NCBI GenBank assembly: GCA_024180945.1
Contig: JAKSGN010000006.1
Location: 4,030,001 to 4,094,000, forward strand
Source: Macrophomina tecta
Lineage: Eukaryota > Ascomycota > Dothideomycetes > Botryosphaeriales > Botryosphaeriaceae
Direction of reading: 5' to 3'
Length of the DNA stretch: 64,000 nucleotides
The notes under the pieces are model-generated. The model did no database searches. It worked only from the letters and a program-made list of their open reading frames with translations, and had not been told where the DNA came from. Shown piece after piece: positions 33,297-45,604 of the stretch; position 1 is the first letter of the stretch, and each line of letters opens with the position of its first letter. A program made the position numbers and the translations under genes.

Positions 33297-34155
33297 GGAA
33301 AGGACACACATGCTATGTTGGGGATTCTCCATCAGCGGTGAGACGTTCCAGCTTTCCCTTTCATTTAGGGACGGAGTTCAGCTATCCTACCTTTTTGCAA
33401 TTTTATGATGCAGGAGTTTATGGTAATGGCGCAAAAAATTCGGAGAAGGAGTGCATTATCGGCGGCCGGACACGGACATGACGGGGGTGCACATCTTGGG
33501 CTCTTCGTTTGGGATTATCTGTAGATATTTACGATGTATATAAACGAAGCGGCGTTGATAGTCTTCATGGCTTTACTTGACTCTCTCATGAGCGCGGCAC
33601 CGCAGCAACATCCTAAGTGCGGAGGCAATCAAGGAGCTGAATAGTCTCGCTGTAGACTCGAGTGAATCCACTCAAGCGAGAAATGTCTGAAAAATAGTGT
33701 TCGCTATATTCATCTGCGCGGCCTGCGATGTTTTGCCGTCTCTTTTTCCTCGGCTAATGCGAATCTCCACCTGTGACGCAGCTCATAGGTCATCCTTGGC
33801 TGCTTGCTCCGACAATGGCAGCAAATGAGTTTGGCAACGGCACGGTTCAAAGAGAGGTGCATTGGATGGCTCGACCCTCTCGTACCTTGCATTGATAGTC
33901 GCCACGTACAAGGTCCCATGACCACTGCTACATTCAGTGCCCGCGGCACCAAGTGGGGCGCCGTGACATGTCGTACAAGACACGATAGACAGCGAGCTGA
34001 AGCGACTGCAAGGTGGAAAACCTGGTTCGAGCCCGCCCAGCAGCGTCGTCAGACCTCCTTCATTCGACCATGAGCTCGTCACCGGTCCACATGGCGTTAG
34101 CTCAGGGGATCAGGGTGACGGGAGGAGGGGTTGCAGAGATAGATGCCACAAGCCT
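33297..34155. other. Convergent 3' intergenic region
   Basis: Lies between the ends of the heat-shock and glycosylase genes. AT-richer near 33400-33760. Frames here are short and unsupported. Confidence 0.45.
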
Positions 34156-35154
34156 TCAGCCCGATGACGCTGCCGACCTTTCTTCCCTCCTCTGCTTGAC
34201 CCACTGTCCGAACGGTCTCCAGATGGCCTCTTTCTCGGCCGGTTTGGTGGAGGCAGCCAGACCACTGGTGGCCGTGGCGACAAAAACACGCGCACCTTGC
34301 CAGACATTTTCCCTGCCATCCGCCGCGCTTCCGAGCTCTGGCTTGCCCATGTTCTCCTTCTCATCCTGCCACCCGTACTTGAAGTCAGCCTTGGAAGGGT
34401 TGCGGCCGTACCGATATCGCCATATAGCCTCCCATATCCCTTTTCCAACAATACACACAGCTTCAGGTTTGTATTCTCGGATCTTGGCCTCAAGAATTGG
34501 CGTACCTGCGGCCATCTCGGTTTTGGACAGCTCGGCTTCGTTCTTGCTCGGACGCGACACAAGATTGGTGTTGCCCATTGAGTACAAGCGCGGCAGATCA
34601 ACATCCTCTTCCGGACGGCATAGACGGTCGGTGCAGCCGGATGAGTGCAACAGCTTCCAAAACAGGTTTGAAGGATGGGCATAAGCGTGGCCGGCAGTGG
34701 CGGTCCGCACTCCCGGGTTGAATCCCACGAATACACAGATCAGGTTTGGTTCGAGGATATCGGTCAGTGGCTTGAGGTGGGCATACTTGGAAGGCGGAGC
34801 GTATTTGCTCGACGCACGGTGCTTTTTTGCAGGCGAGGGCGAGGCGGCTCCGTTGGTGGCAGATGCGAGAGCTTGGGTGGTCCTGGCTCGCTTCAGGGCA
34901 GGTCTGGACACATTTGCTTCCGGAGAGGCGGGCTTCCCCGGACTGATGGAGGGAGCCTCGGAGTACTGGAAACGTTGGAGGTGGCCACTGAAAGTAGAGG
35001 CAGGTCGGGTGATGTCTCGCTGGTCGTGCAGGGTCTCGATCGCGTCAGGCTCAGAGCGGGTGTCGTCGGCGGGCGGAGCTTGCTCGGAGGTGGAGCCATT
35101 GGCGGCCTTGGACAGCTCTTCTAGCTGGGCTTTGCTGGCGCGCGTCCGAACCAT
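34156..35154 (-). CDS. G/T(U) mismatch-specific DNA glycosylase, TDG/MUG family (Thp1-like)
   Basis: Single exon, 332 residues from the ATG of MVRTRASKAQLEEL. The frame is open for 60 more codons upstream, but these look like leader. Residues 1-125 are basic and disordered and could bind DNA non-specifically. The glycosylase core starts near LTDILEPNLICVFVGFNPG. In this uracil-DNA-glycosylase family 2 motif (usually GINPG) the Asn activates water, here Asn146. It continues with HPSNLFWKLLHSSG and VCIVGKGIWEAIWRY, and the second motif TSGLAAS (296-302) forms the intercalation loop. The enzyme removes U or T opposite G, and probably other damaged pyrimidines, in nuclear base-excision repair. 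It is shorter than human TDG and close to Schizosaccharomyces Thp1 in layout. Confidence 0.9.
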   Translation of the reverse strand: MVRTRASKAQLEELSKAANGSTSEQAPPADDTRSEPDAIETLHDQRDITRPASTFSGHLQRFQYSEAPSISPGKPASPEANVSRPALKRARTTQALASATNGAASPSPAKKHRASSKYAPPSKYAHLKPLTDILEPNLICVFVGFNPGVRTATAGHAYAHPSNLFWKLLHSSGCTDRLCRPEEDVDLPRLYSMGNTNLVSRPSKNEAELSKTEMAAGTPILEAKIREYKPEAVCIVGKGIWEAIWRYRYGRNPSKADFKYGWQDEKENMGKPELGSAADGRENVWQGARVFVATATSGLAASTKPAEKEAIWRPFGQWVKQRREERSAASSG

Positions 35155-36073
35155 GACTAGGGTTGCTGCAGAGAGGAGGACATGGCAAGCCAACAGCTCT
35201 GGAAGAGGCGGGAGGCGTAGAGGGAAAGACGAGTGACAGGCGTGTGACGTGCTGCCTGGCCGGTGCGCCGCCGGTCGCGCTAGCCGCATCCAGTATGGTT
35301 GACCTCTGCAACACCTGCACGCTGCCGACCACACCTCATCTCTTCTTTCTCATCCACGACCATCATCTCAAATCATCCATCTCTGCAATGAACCGACAGT
35401 AGCAGTCCGTACGACAGCCAATACTTCTACTGCCATTCACGGCTCAGCCTGAGCTGATTACATACCGCCGACCACCACGCGGCGCGCATGTCATTCTGTT
35501 TGCTGTGTGCGAGAAGCTGCGTTGAAGTCCCCATCCACTGTGAGGGTCCCTTATTCTATACTGTCAGATTTCTATAAAGCCTCTGTAGACATTTTTGGGA
35601 TACCGTTGTTTGTCGATCATGCTTGAAGTAATATTTGGTCGTCACTCAAACCCTGGTTCCCCACAGTTACCATACGGGCAGTGCTACTTTACACTCAATG
35701 TTTCGCTCCCTTCAACACCACCCAATAAGTACCTGGTACCTCCTGACTGTGTTACTCATTCGCCTTTTTCGACGCTGGAAACGAGGTAGACTGCTGGCCA
35801 GGTCCTAGCTATTGTCGCAAACGTGTATAGTCGCGCATGCTAAGCTTCCTGATGTTGACCTCGAATGGCTGCTGCAGGTAGATCCAGGTGCCCAATCCCT
35901 CATCCCCGCGTCTTTTTTAGATTAAACCTTTTTAGCTCTCTTGCTTTGGTACCTTTGGCATTGGCGGGTATAAAGAGGCTAGGAGTTGCATGCGAATCCC
36001 TTCTCCCTCACAAACCAAACTCTTCCACAGACAGCAGCGTCCTGAACCATAACCACCCAAATCGAACCCACCA
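35155..36073. promoter_or_regulatory. Divergent upstream regions of the glycosylase and the cysteine-rich secreted protein
   Basis: Holds a TATAAA at 35969-35974, about 100 bp before the ATG of the secreted protein gene. Otherwise only short frames; no gene supported. Confidence 0.45.
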
Positions 36074-36407
36074 ATGCATTTCCAGACTATTACCCTCGCT
36101 TTCCTCTCCGCTGCTCTTGCGGTCCAGACCTCCCCCGTTGCCGACTCCTTCGACCAAAGGGCCAACCCACCGCCGCCGTGCAACGCCGATTTTTCGCAGG
36201 AAGCCTGCGGGGCTTGCCACTACTGGCGCGAGTGCCTCGACTCTCGCACCTACCAGTGGATTACTCCATGGTCCGCACCTCTTATTATCTCTTGCGAGGA
36301 ATACCTCATGCTAACCCGATGTGAACAGCGAAGGTTGTGACCACACCTCTTGGTGCAACTGCACCGCGCCTCCGGGCCAAAACGGCATCAAGATGCGTCT
36401 CGTCTAG
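36074..36407 (+). CDS. Small secreted cysteine-rich protein (effector-like)
   Basis: Two exons, 36074-36270 and 36329-36407, are joined by a 58-bp GTCCGC...ACAG intron with a CTAAC branch, giving 91 residues. A signal peptide is evident (MHFQTITLAFLSAALAVQTS, cleavage near residue 18-20). The mature part holds eight cysteines (PPPPC, EAC, GAC, REC, TPC, EGC, WC, NC), enough for four disulfides. The fifth cysteine is created by the splice junction (TG|C), which supports the intron. The protein ends GQNGIKMRLV. Small size, secretion and an even cysteine count are typical of fungal effectors, antimicrobial peptides or surface proteins; no named family is recognised. It has a TATA box (35969-35974) and converges on a secreted pectate lyase gene 612 bp away. 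Confidence 0.8.
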
Positions 36408-37018
36408 GATTTCTTGTGGAAGGTAACTCTTGGGAGATGTTTCCTGGAGGAAAGAGATTTGCGGAAGAAGATGCGGTTGGCTGAACACTCATTGAGCTCA
36501 TATTTCGGTCTGTGGAGGGTGGGATACTTGGGGCATCGGGCCAATACTTACGGCACAGTATGGGATATGTTGTATTGCTAACCTGCGTGATAATTGATGC
36601 TACAATGTCTCTCTCTCTCTCTCTCTCTCGCTTCCACGGCCCTGCAGAAGAGTACTGGTCGCTCGGGAGTTCAACTTTGTCTTCGGAAAACCTTGATCTG
36701 GCTGATAATCTTCCCTTATCCGGTACTGTCAGGAAGCTTGTCCCAAAAAGTCCAGCAGAATTATAGAGGTAAGAGGGCAAATATTCTCACAACTTCAAAG
36801 CCATTTCATTCCGCGGAAAAGAATGTATTTACAGTTCCAGAAAAAAACACAAAGTATTTACAGAAAGTCATCCATGCGCAGACACTCGCCCGGTATCAAT
36901 TGAGACGGCCGTTTCCCACTCGAAGCAGGCGATTGAGCACTGACCAAGGATTCCACGGACCACATCCAACGCGAGTGATCCGTGCCCAAGCTCTAGTTTG
37001 GTTTTGCTTTTAGGTTGT
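36408..37018. other. Convergent 3' region between two secreted-protein genes
   Basis: AT-richer, with a CT dinucleotide repeat at 36606-36629. No gene; contains the two transcript ends. Confidence 0.5.
36606..36629 (+). repeat. (TC)n microsatellite
   Basis: About eleven uninterrupted CT units in the intergenic spacer, a likely strain-polymorphic marker. Confidence 0.8.
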
Positions 37019-37885
37019 CTAGCAAGTGGGAAGCTTAGACAGAGTACCCTGAGCACCCTTGCAGTTGGCAGTGGTGGAGACCTTCTCGCTGTCGCCGTTG
37101 CCCTTGGTGACGCCCTTGTACTCCTGGCAGACCTTCTTGGAGACGCCGCAAGAGTTGCTGATGGTAGCAGCTGGAATCGACAGTCAGTATTGAGTGTTCC
37201 TCCAACGATTTGAAGGATCTTTTGCCGACTTACTGTCACCGTAGTTGGAGTTGATGCCGACGAGGTCAGAGGTCATGCCGTTGACGCGGACGTTGTCCAC
37301 GACGACGTTGCGGGGGCCGCCGTTGTTGGTGCAGTCGCCGCAGCTGCGGTACAGCTTGCCGGCGTTGACGACGGTGTAGTTCTTGATGGTGACGGTGCCG
37401 CGGCCGTTGTGCTGGACGACCTTGTCCTTGGCGTTCTGCGCACCGCCGCCCTGGATGAGGACATTGCCGGTGCCGAGCGCGGAGATGGCGTCTGGATTTT
37501 CCCATTAGCATTCGTGTGCACTACTTGAGTGTTTGATGGTATGTTGTGGATTTAGCTCACCCTCGCAGACGTCACGGAACCAGACGTTGGTCAGGGTGCA
37601 GGCACCCTCGCAGTGGACGCCCTCGAGCGCGTCGGTACCAATGATGACGTTGGAGATGCTGGCGCCGTTCTTGAGGATGAAGACGGCGCTGGAGCTGCCA
37701 GTGTCATCGTCCGAGTCGCAGGGGATTCCGCGGTCGAACTCCTTGTTACCAAAGTCTTGCGAGCCGGAGATGGTACTGGGCGCGGAGAGGACGACCTTGC
37801 TGCCGGAGCGGGTGGGGATGGTCAGGGACTGCGCAGAGGCAAGGCCAGCCACGGTGGCGGTGATAGCGGCGTAGATGAACTTCAT
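37019..37885 (-). CDS. Secreted pectate lyase, polysaccharide lyase family 3
   Basis: Exons 37885-37561, 37491-37234 and 37170-37019 give 244 residues, typical for PL3. A signal peptide MKFIYAAITATVAGLASAQS is followed by the parallel beta-helix. Family landmarks include [80 protein letters not shown] and RNVVVDNVRVNGMTSDLVGINSNYGD. PL3 enzymes cleave de-esterified polygalacturonate by calcium-dependent beta-elimination. The conserved acidic residues and the Lys/Arg residues of the KNYTV and KLYRS region are present. Secreted to the extracellular space, it macerates plant cell walls. A TATAAAAG (37985-37992, minus) lies about 100 bp upstream. It converges on the cysteine-rich secreted protein gene; a shared plant-associated role is inference. 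Confidence 0.93.
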
Positions 37886-40800
37886 GTTGGAAGTGACTGG
37901 AAAGTGGAGGATGGGAGTGAGAGACTTGAGGAGGAACTGGACCGTTGGATTGCGATGGTCTTTACTGTCGACGCCGTTGTCTGCCTTTTATAGTCTTCAC
38001 CAGGAGATTCGTCGTTTAATTCCGATTCGTGGTAGTAGACCTTTCCGTTGTTTTCCTGATGCCAAGGGAGTCCAGGCCGGAAGCAGAGTCTTCCACCAGT
38101 GGCGTTGGCCTACCGCCGAGCTGTGTAGCTCATCATGTTTTGCAGTGGGTTCGCTTCGTTCCGGCCGCCTCTCCTAGGAGCACTCCATGTCTTGGAGTTT
38201 CTTGGCCAGCTATGACTTTTCGTCCGTCGAGGAAGGCGTTACTTGGCAGTGTCCGTACATGTTAATTAGACCAGGAGACGTCTCACCATGTTTTCCCGCA
38301 GAACTTTTATCCGTCAATGGGACGAATTGAAGATTAATTCCTGGAAAGTGCCCATCCTTTGGAGCAGGCTTACTCAGAAGATCCTTGGAACCATCTGCAG
38401 TCGGTTGACATAGAATTTGGGTAATTTTTAAGGTTATGTTCTTGCATACAGCAAGTATTATGCTTATCGTCCGGCTGTGGGGAGATGTTGCACAGCAGCG
38501 GCGAGACTCCGTAGCAGTTCGTTTCAGGATGCGAACATGGGTGGGGTATCAACGCGAGAGCCACGTCTCTCAGCCGACCGTTGGTTCCGCGCTTTTCTCC
38601 TTTAGTGAAGGACCACCTGTTCCCATACTCCAAGAGAATCTCGTCCATGATCCATTCGACTATAAGCGAACACATCGAACACCATTCTGTCTTTCCTGAC
38701 TCCTACTCAACTCGCCACCGTCGTATTCTGAGCCTCAAGTCAAACATCCCAGGCCGTGCTTTGCTTCCTCCAGGGTCGAACACGTGGATCTCATCATCAC
38801 ATCTACGGCTCGCTTAGAGCCCGCCGGAGTCACCCATTACAGTCACACGTCCTTGTATTCACACAGGTGGTTCCACTCACCCTATGGTCGCAATCACAAC
38901 TCCGAATCCCCTTTCGGAGATGGTCCCGCATTCCGTTGGGAAGAAAGACCGGGGGTTTCCCCACAGAGCCCGAGTCCGCGGACGCTGGTTTCGAGCTTAT
39001 CTCGTCTTTGCCTGCATTCGCCTACCCAAGTGCAGGTGCTTGGCCTTGATGGCTGGTTGTAAAGTTTCGATGGCGGTCGGCTGTTGCTGCATGTCCTCCA
39101 CTCGTAGTGCTCGGCCCGTTAGCGGAGAGAACGGGCCTCAGTCCCGCCACATTTCCTCCGTGTTCGCCAAGCTGCCGGTGGCTTGCCACGCTTGGCGGGG
39201 AGTGACTGGGGCCGGTCTGTGCTTTTGTACGGCATTGACCGGCGCAGGGCAGCACCGACGGCTACTCGTAATCATTATATATCTGGGAGGGTTGTACGAG
39301 AAACACGCGCGATACCGGAATGGCAGTAGATATTTTGGAGCCAGCAGCGCATACAGTGTCCACCTAGAAGAGCGATTGATGCCGTTGATTCGCCGGAGCC
39401 CCCTTTCTCCAATGCCGCCAGATGCTCTCCAACCAGGCGATGCTCACTGCTCTGTTGGAGATAGAGTGAGATCGTGCGCCAGCAGACCCGCATTTTGACA
39501 ATGGAGTTGGAATATTGCCCCGAGATCCTATTAAGGATCGATCCCGCATGCTTGGCGACAGCTTGCGCCGCCTTGAAGGTGATCGATTCTTGGCATGCGC
39601 AAGGCGGAGCAGCTCCGCTCCGCCCTAATGCGGTGTCACAAAACATCCGCTAATCAGCGCAGACTCCCCTACCAGACTACCTCGGGCCATGCAAGCAAAG
39701 CAGTATCGCCTGCCGTCCCTTGCTGTCGCGTGCCCAGATGCGACGTCTTGGATTTCTCGCCAGCACACGAGGGCTGCCAGACTTCAATAAAAAAAAATCA
39801 CGCTCCTTCCTGTTCCCGCCTCCGCGGCTCGGATGCTCGTCGGCCGGGTTAATGATCACCGAGCCGGCCATCAGGACACAACCACCACCCTTTCCCCCCG
39901 GATGTAACCTCATCCGCAGCAGGTATGTCCTTTCCCCTATCGCCGGACTTTAGGCCAACCAGCCGAACCCCCATTGGCGACACACGGCTTGAAACCACAA
40001 CCTAACCCGCTCGCCAAGGCGGAGCACCTCCGCAACGGGAAAGAGCAGGACTTTTCTCCACACTGCAGCATCCACGTGCTCCAGCTGCGCTAGACCCGGT
40101 GCATCTGTTCTGATCTGGCGAGAAGGCTTGGTGGTGAAGCGTGCTGATTGGTGATTCTAATTTTCTTCAAAGCGCGGAGTCCGCTGCATATTAGACTAGC
40201 TACGGTCGGTGGCTGCTTCTGCTTTCATTTCCCCACGCGAACGGTTTCCTGAAACAAATAGCGCGGTCTTCAGGAGCAGCCAAAATTGCCCAGAAAAGTC
40301 GAAACCGGAAACGAACGTGGAGTAGCGAAATCATGGAACACTTCAGGAATTCCGACGGAAAAGCAGATGAGGAGTTGCCTCGGATCTGCGGGTATGCAAT
40401 GAATCCCCTCCTTTATTGCTCATGGCCGCAAGCATGATTGTCATGCTCGGAAAAGTGAAGCTTGCTCAAAGTATCTACCAATTATGACTGCAACAGTCGA
40501 AGCGGCCATCAATTGCTTTGCAGGGTTGCCTCCTACTTTCAACCATTGCTGGAGCGGTGTGGATGAGAGTTGCATAACTCAGCTCCTCATTAATCTCATC
40601 CGCAGAATAACCTGTTTAATATAGGACACGCATAGCTATTCCCTCCTCGAAAAGGTTGTCTCCGATCATCATTCGTCCAATCGTCATCATCGCATTCCCC
40701 TCCGGTATCTTTTCTCGTACCACCGGCAATGCTAAGCAAAGAAAAGCTCTTTTTGCGTGAAGCTACATCAGAAATCAAAAGTGCTTTGGGAAAGGAAACC

Positions 40801-41202
40801 AAAGAACTGTTCCTGGGGCATAGTCGTCTAGTGGATTACCGTCCACTACAATTAGAAGGGAATCTACCCCCGGTACTTGTTAAAAAGCAGAGTTCAAGTG
40901 AGGATGAAACCAGAACATGATGCCCAAGAAGCCTGAAGAGAAGAGGAAAAGCAAATTATCGAAGAGAGAAAACATGAGAAAGGTGCCTGGAAAGTGCTTG
41001 GTAGAAAGAGCGACTGAGGGCCGATCACACCGATCTCGATTGAAGCGCGGATTCAGGTCCGATAGTTGTCGGCTGGATTGCAGCGGCGGAAATGGTAGAG
41101 GCTCTTGTAAGAATCAGATGATGGTATCTGAAAAATCTTCCACGAGGACGACATCAGCGGGTGTGTTGAGGACTTGAGAATGGCAACCGCGACAATCGAA
41201 GA
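37886..41202. other. 3.3-kb gene-poor region with two dyad elements
   Basis: Starts with the pectate lyase promoter (TATAAAAG at 37985-37992, minus). Two copies of a dyad GGCGGAGCAGCTCCGC (39603-39618) and GGCGGAGCACCTCCGC (40019-40034) lie 416 bp apart. Frames at 38884-39498 (+) and 40729-41177 (+) show no bias or domain. The part after 40200 is purine-rich, probably the 3' flank of the next leftward gene. No gene called. Confidence 0.45.
39603..39624. promoter_or_regulatory. GGCGGAG...CTCCGCC dyad, possible Zn2Cys6 factor site
   Basis: Perfect inverted repeat GGCGGAG-N8-CTCCGCC with CGG-N7-CCG inside it, the layout many fungal zinc-cluster factors bind. A near copy lies at 40019-40034. There is no nearby start codon in either direction, so a regulatory role is only inferred. 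Confidence 0.3.
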
Positions 41203-44200
41203 TTACTGTGCCAAGGTGGAAGGCCGAGAAGTCTTCTGCCGGAGATTGGTCCGAGAACGCGCAAGGGTTCCCAAGACACCAGGTGAGTTGCTGAGCACCT
41301 TGTTGATTGCGATGAGGCTTTGGCGGGTCATCTCCTGGTGCATACTAGCCTCTCGAGCCGCTTGTGCAGCCTGCTCTGCCGCAATAATAGCATGCTTTGC
41401 ACTATCGATGGCGCCTAACATAGCAGTTGCAATGGAAATTAGCCGGTGCTTGTTCGACTCGTCTTTTTCTCCCCGGGCCATTGCCGTGATGTGCATTGCG
41501 AGCGCAGTCGTTTGAGTGACTTCCATGACCTGTGATGTGTCGGGAGGAGGAGACGCAGCAAAGCACTCTGCTGGATGGCTATGGCAAGACTTCGTGAGAG
41601 TTCCATGCCGCGCAGGGCTACCTCGACCAGAAGCTTTCGTCGACCTACGGCCCGGCAGCTTGTTTGGCCCCAGCAGAGGGCTTCCATTAGAGCTAGCCTT
41701 CAGCCCCGTCCGCATCTTCTTGTCAGCCACCTTCCCTGTGAGCTTCATGTCAGTCTTCTTGTGGAAGAGACCCCGAAATCCGGACATGCTGAGTTTGGAT
41801 CTTGACATGGAACGCTTCTCCCCTGCATTGGTACGCACAGTATCGGTCGTAGTGCGACCAGAGCTCACGCGGCCAGATGAAGTGCGGCCGTTGGCGGGCT
41901 GGGGGATATTGGATGGCGTAGCACTATATCCATTGGAAAGGCCGTGAGGGCTTCGCAAACCTGTCGTTCCAGCTCTGCCCGATGAGTCGCGCTTCTGAAC
42001 CGACACGTATTTGGAGGGAGCCTTTGACGTAGGCCGAGAATCTTTGGCTGGCACCGGCGGGCCAGATGAAGCAATAGAAATAGCAGAGGGGCATTTAAAG
42101 TTTCCGGGGTCTCGGGAAATACTTGCGATACGCTTATTGCTGATGCTGCGGCTAGAGTCGGAGCGTACCAAGTTGCTGCTGCCGCTACAAGTATTTTGGC
42201 TCCTCCTGAAGATGTTACTAGAGGGGGAGGTGTTCTCATCTGCGTCAGACCTGGCAAGGTCCGTAAAACCATCGAGCTGAGAGTCTCCAGAGTTGTTATG
42301 GAAGCCACCCTCAAGCATAGCTAGCGTCTGAGACACTGCGGCAAGCCTCGCAGAATTATCAGGAGAGCTTGCCTCGATCCGAGTCGTATTGAAGAGACGG
42401 CACGAGTCGTCACCAGTGTGACCAGAAGGGGCCAGACTAGGGTGCTTCTTCTCAGAAGATCTGACCATGAATGTCTCGGCCTGAATGGAGCCGTCGCTGT
42501 TCTGATGCCGCGGGCTGTCCGTGGACGCTGCATTTCTCGGCTCAGCGTGACTGCCGCCACTCGCAACATGCTGACAAGAGATCTTACGGTGTTCGTTAGT
42601 AACAGCCATGCGGCGCAGATCCTGAGCTTTGTTCTCTGGGCTCCAAGCAAGCGTCGGACTAGCAGAAGGTACAGGAGGTGAAGGGGTTGTCTTGCGGCCC
42701 ATGATCAGCTCGTCCGCATCTGGTGAGATAGTCAGCGTAGCTCCGTAACCAGACACCATCCTGCTGGAGGAGAAGCGCTTCCTACGGATGCCCTCATTGT
42801 TCTCTGTCTCCACCCAAAGCGAGCTACCTGTGCGGCTCGATGGGCGCGAGATGCTGGTCTCCGTCTGGGCAGATACTATGGTTGGCTCGGCATCGGTATC
42901 AGCGCTGAGGTGTTTGAACTCCCTCTCATATCTGCTAAGAGTAGGGCGACGTTGAGCGCCGGCCCTCACCACAGTGTTGGTATTCAGCGCCTGTTCCACA
43001 TTGCCGGTATCAACGCTCTCAATGGTGGACAATGACTTGCCTCCGAGGGAAGAAGGCGTAGAAACCTTGGCCTTCAGTGTGAGGACAGCTGGGCCAGAAG
43101 GAATCATCTGCGGTGAAGCAGTACGGGCGGGCAATGGTAGCGCGCTCTTCTTGCGTTGAGTGATTCCAGTCTGCTTGTCCGCGAGTGAGCGTGAAGGCGT
43201 AGTGCCGCCGCTGGAGGGTCGAGTTTCGGCCGAAGGTGAAGTCATGATATCCATGCGGAGGTATCCGCGAGGGTGGTCGGAAAGGGGCTGCTGGGCCGTT
43301 TGACGCGGAGGGTTGCTTTGCACCTGGCCAACTGGGCGAGGAATACCGCGGGGACGGGAAATGCCGCCGCTACTAGTGACTGGCGGACGACGGCCAACTG
43401 TGAACTTGGGCGAAGGTATATCAACCAGTCTAGCCTTCGGTTGGGGAAGAGTTGTAGCGTGGTCTTTCGAGCGGGGGCTCTTGGGCGGTGAAGTGGAACG
43501 ACCGGGGAGTTGGTGTTTGCGATCGACGTTGGATGAGGTTGGAGATTGTGAGATTGAATTTTTGTCCGCTCGCTGACGACTGGGCAAGATCTTCTCACTG
43601 CTTTGATCGATCATCTTGATCGTAGGGCGCTCCTTGTCTGGTGAAGCGGAGCCGCGATGAGCCGTGGGGCTCACGGGCTGGGGCATCTTTGAGGGAAGCT
43701 GTCTCTGAGGAGTTGTGTGAGGACGAGAGAATGCCTGAAGAGTATCCGGAGTCGCAGGCTGAGTAGGAAAGAGCGTGGGCCAATCTTCTTCGTCGGGAGT
43801 ACCAGCTGAGCGGCGGAGCGGCTTTTCCGAGGCGTCGATCAAAGTGCGGGCCTCTTTATAAGGACTAGTAGTTATAACATGAGCGATGGGGCGGCTGGGC
43901 AGAGGCTTGCCACTAGAAGGCTTGGATGAGGTGGCGTGGGCGAGGGGTTGCGCGGCAGGCTGATGTGTTGTTAGATTGAGCCGTTTCTCTGCGAAGATCT
44001 AGGACATACCATTGCAGCGCTGTCGGGCGATGTAGTGCGGGAGCCGTTGGCGTGCACGACAGGGTTCGCAACTTCGTCGGCGAGGCCGCCTGCGACGAGC
44101 TTCGGGCGGAAGGCGCCCAGAGTCAGAAGCGCGTGGGGAGTCGGAGTACGGCGGGCTTTGGATGGCGGTGGAGTGGATGAGGCAAAGCTGCGGGACGACG

Positions 44201-44387
44201 AAGCGGTAGTGCTTGCCATGAAATGCGGCTCGGTGTTCTCCTCGGATCCATCACCAGAGAGCAGCTCCTGCTCGGAGAGGCGATGGTGGGAAAGATGGGA
44301 TTTGGGGCGGAGATGCTCTAAGAACTGCACCGACGCACGTTTCGAGGCGTGCGCGTTGGGGTCGCGCTCCCTCAGCGGGCCTGGCAT
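41203..44387 (-). CDS. Large Ser/Pro-rich hypothetical protein with helical C-terminus
   Basis: Two exons, 44387-44010 and 43959-41203, with a 50-bp GTATGT...TCAG intron carrying a CTAAC branch, give 1044 residues. The start chosen is the ATG of MPGPLRERDPNAHASKRASVQFLEHL; an in-frame ATG at 44774 would add 129 less convincing residues. Nearly the whole chain is low complexity (Ser, Pro, Thr, Arg) with many SP/TP sites, suggesting disorder and phosphorylation. Near the C-terminus a basic motif (SMSRSKLSMSGFRGLFHKK) precedes about 110 residues that look alpha-helical and Ala-rich (TTALAMHITAMARGEKDES, AMLGAIDSAKHAIIAAEQAAQAAREA). No family is recognised. It could be a scaffold or cell-cortex protein, but the sequence alone does not show this. 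Confidence 0.8.
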
Positions 44388-45604
44388 GATGGCAGGCCCT
44401 GCAGGTGGCAGCGTCGGCTGGGAAGCAAAGTAATACTGGTCGGCACGGAAAGGAAGGCCTCGTTTGCAATACGAAAAGAGCGTAAACAACGAGTGGAGTT
44501 GAGGAGAAGGATGAGGTTGCAGGTGGGGAGATCGGTGACGGGAGGGCGGGTCGATAGCCGGGCTACGATCGAGGGAAGCGTCGAGGCTGGCCGTCACTGC
44601 TTGGTGTTGCGCTGCGGAGGGCAGCGGCGAGATGCAGATGACGCCGCCGCAGCCTCCAACAGCGACACCACCATCGCCGGCGCCGGCCATCTTGCCCTCC
44701 AATAGCTCCCAGATAGCCGCAAACCCATCCTCAGGCGCACCCACCCGTCCCATGCTCTTGGGGGATACCTCCATGTCGCTCTGGAATCAGACAGTCGGCG
44801 TATCTGCAGCAGCAACCCACCTCACCGCGGAAAGAGAGCTAGAACAATTGGAGCTTCAAGAGCTCAAAAGTCACAACGTCAATCCCGTTCACTTGGGTCG
44901 GGGCGCATCTGTTAAGTAGGACATCCGGCAGTCAGGAGCACAAGGCTGGAAGAAAAAAACAAAAGAAAAAGCAATGAGAGCGTCATCTTCCATGCCTGGA
45001 TATCCTTTCTTTCATTGGTAGCTAACGAGTTTATTAGGTAGTGCAGATCCGCCCTATGGCGCTCTGACACACAAACGACCGGAGCGCATGCTCGTCAGTC
45101 TCTGCGACGAGTTCCTGCAGGACAAGGCATACAGATCGCCGCCATGTTCCGGTCTCCGGGGCGCAGCCGTCGTACAGACACGGTCGCATTTTCGTTTGCG
45201 CGGTTGGGGGCGCGACCGGCATATGTGATAGGTCGCCGCCCAACAACTGTGCTCAGCTCACATGTGAAGTGGATGACGGGCTTGTCTCGGAGAGATGGAA
45301 GACTTTCGCGAGAGGGATGGAGGGTACAGCAGAGGTGAGGGATGGTGCGACGTCGACGAGGCCCATCCCAGAGGGCTGAGCGCCCCGGCGCGTCGGTGAA
45401 TACTTTTTCCGCTCTGACGCGTCGGAGCGCGTCTCTCGGTCGTCGGCGCAGCTCTGTGCCTGAATTTCCAGGAAGAGGCCAGCTTGAGCATCCTCCCTGC
45501 TTCTCGACCTTTCCAGTCCATTGCGCCCGCTCATCAGGACTGCGCGCTCCTCAAAGTCATGTAAAACCGTCTTCAGACATTCTTCCTGCCTAGTATCCGC
45601 CAAA
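44388..45604. promoter_or_regulatory. Divergent promoter region between the Ser/Pro-rich gene and GWT1
   Basis: About 1.2 kb between head-to-head genes. Open frames (45034-45246 -, 45342-45593 +) are short and unsupported. No clear TATA box. Confidence 0.45.
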
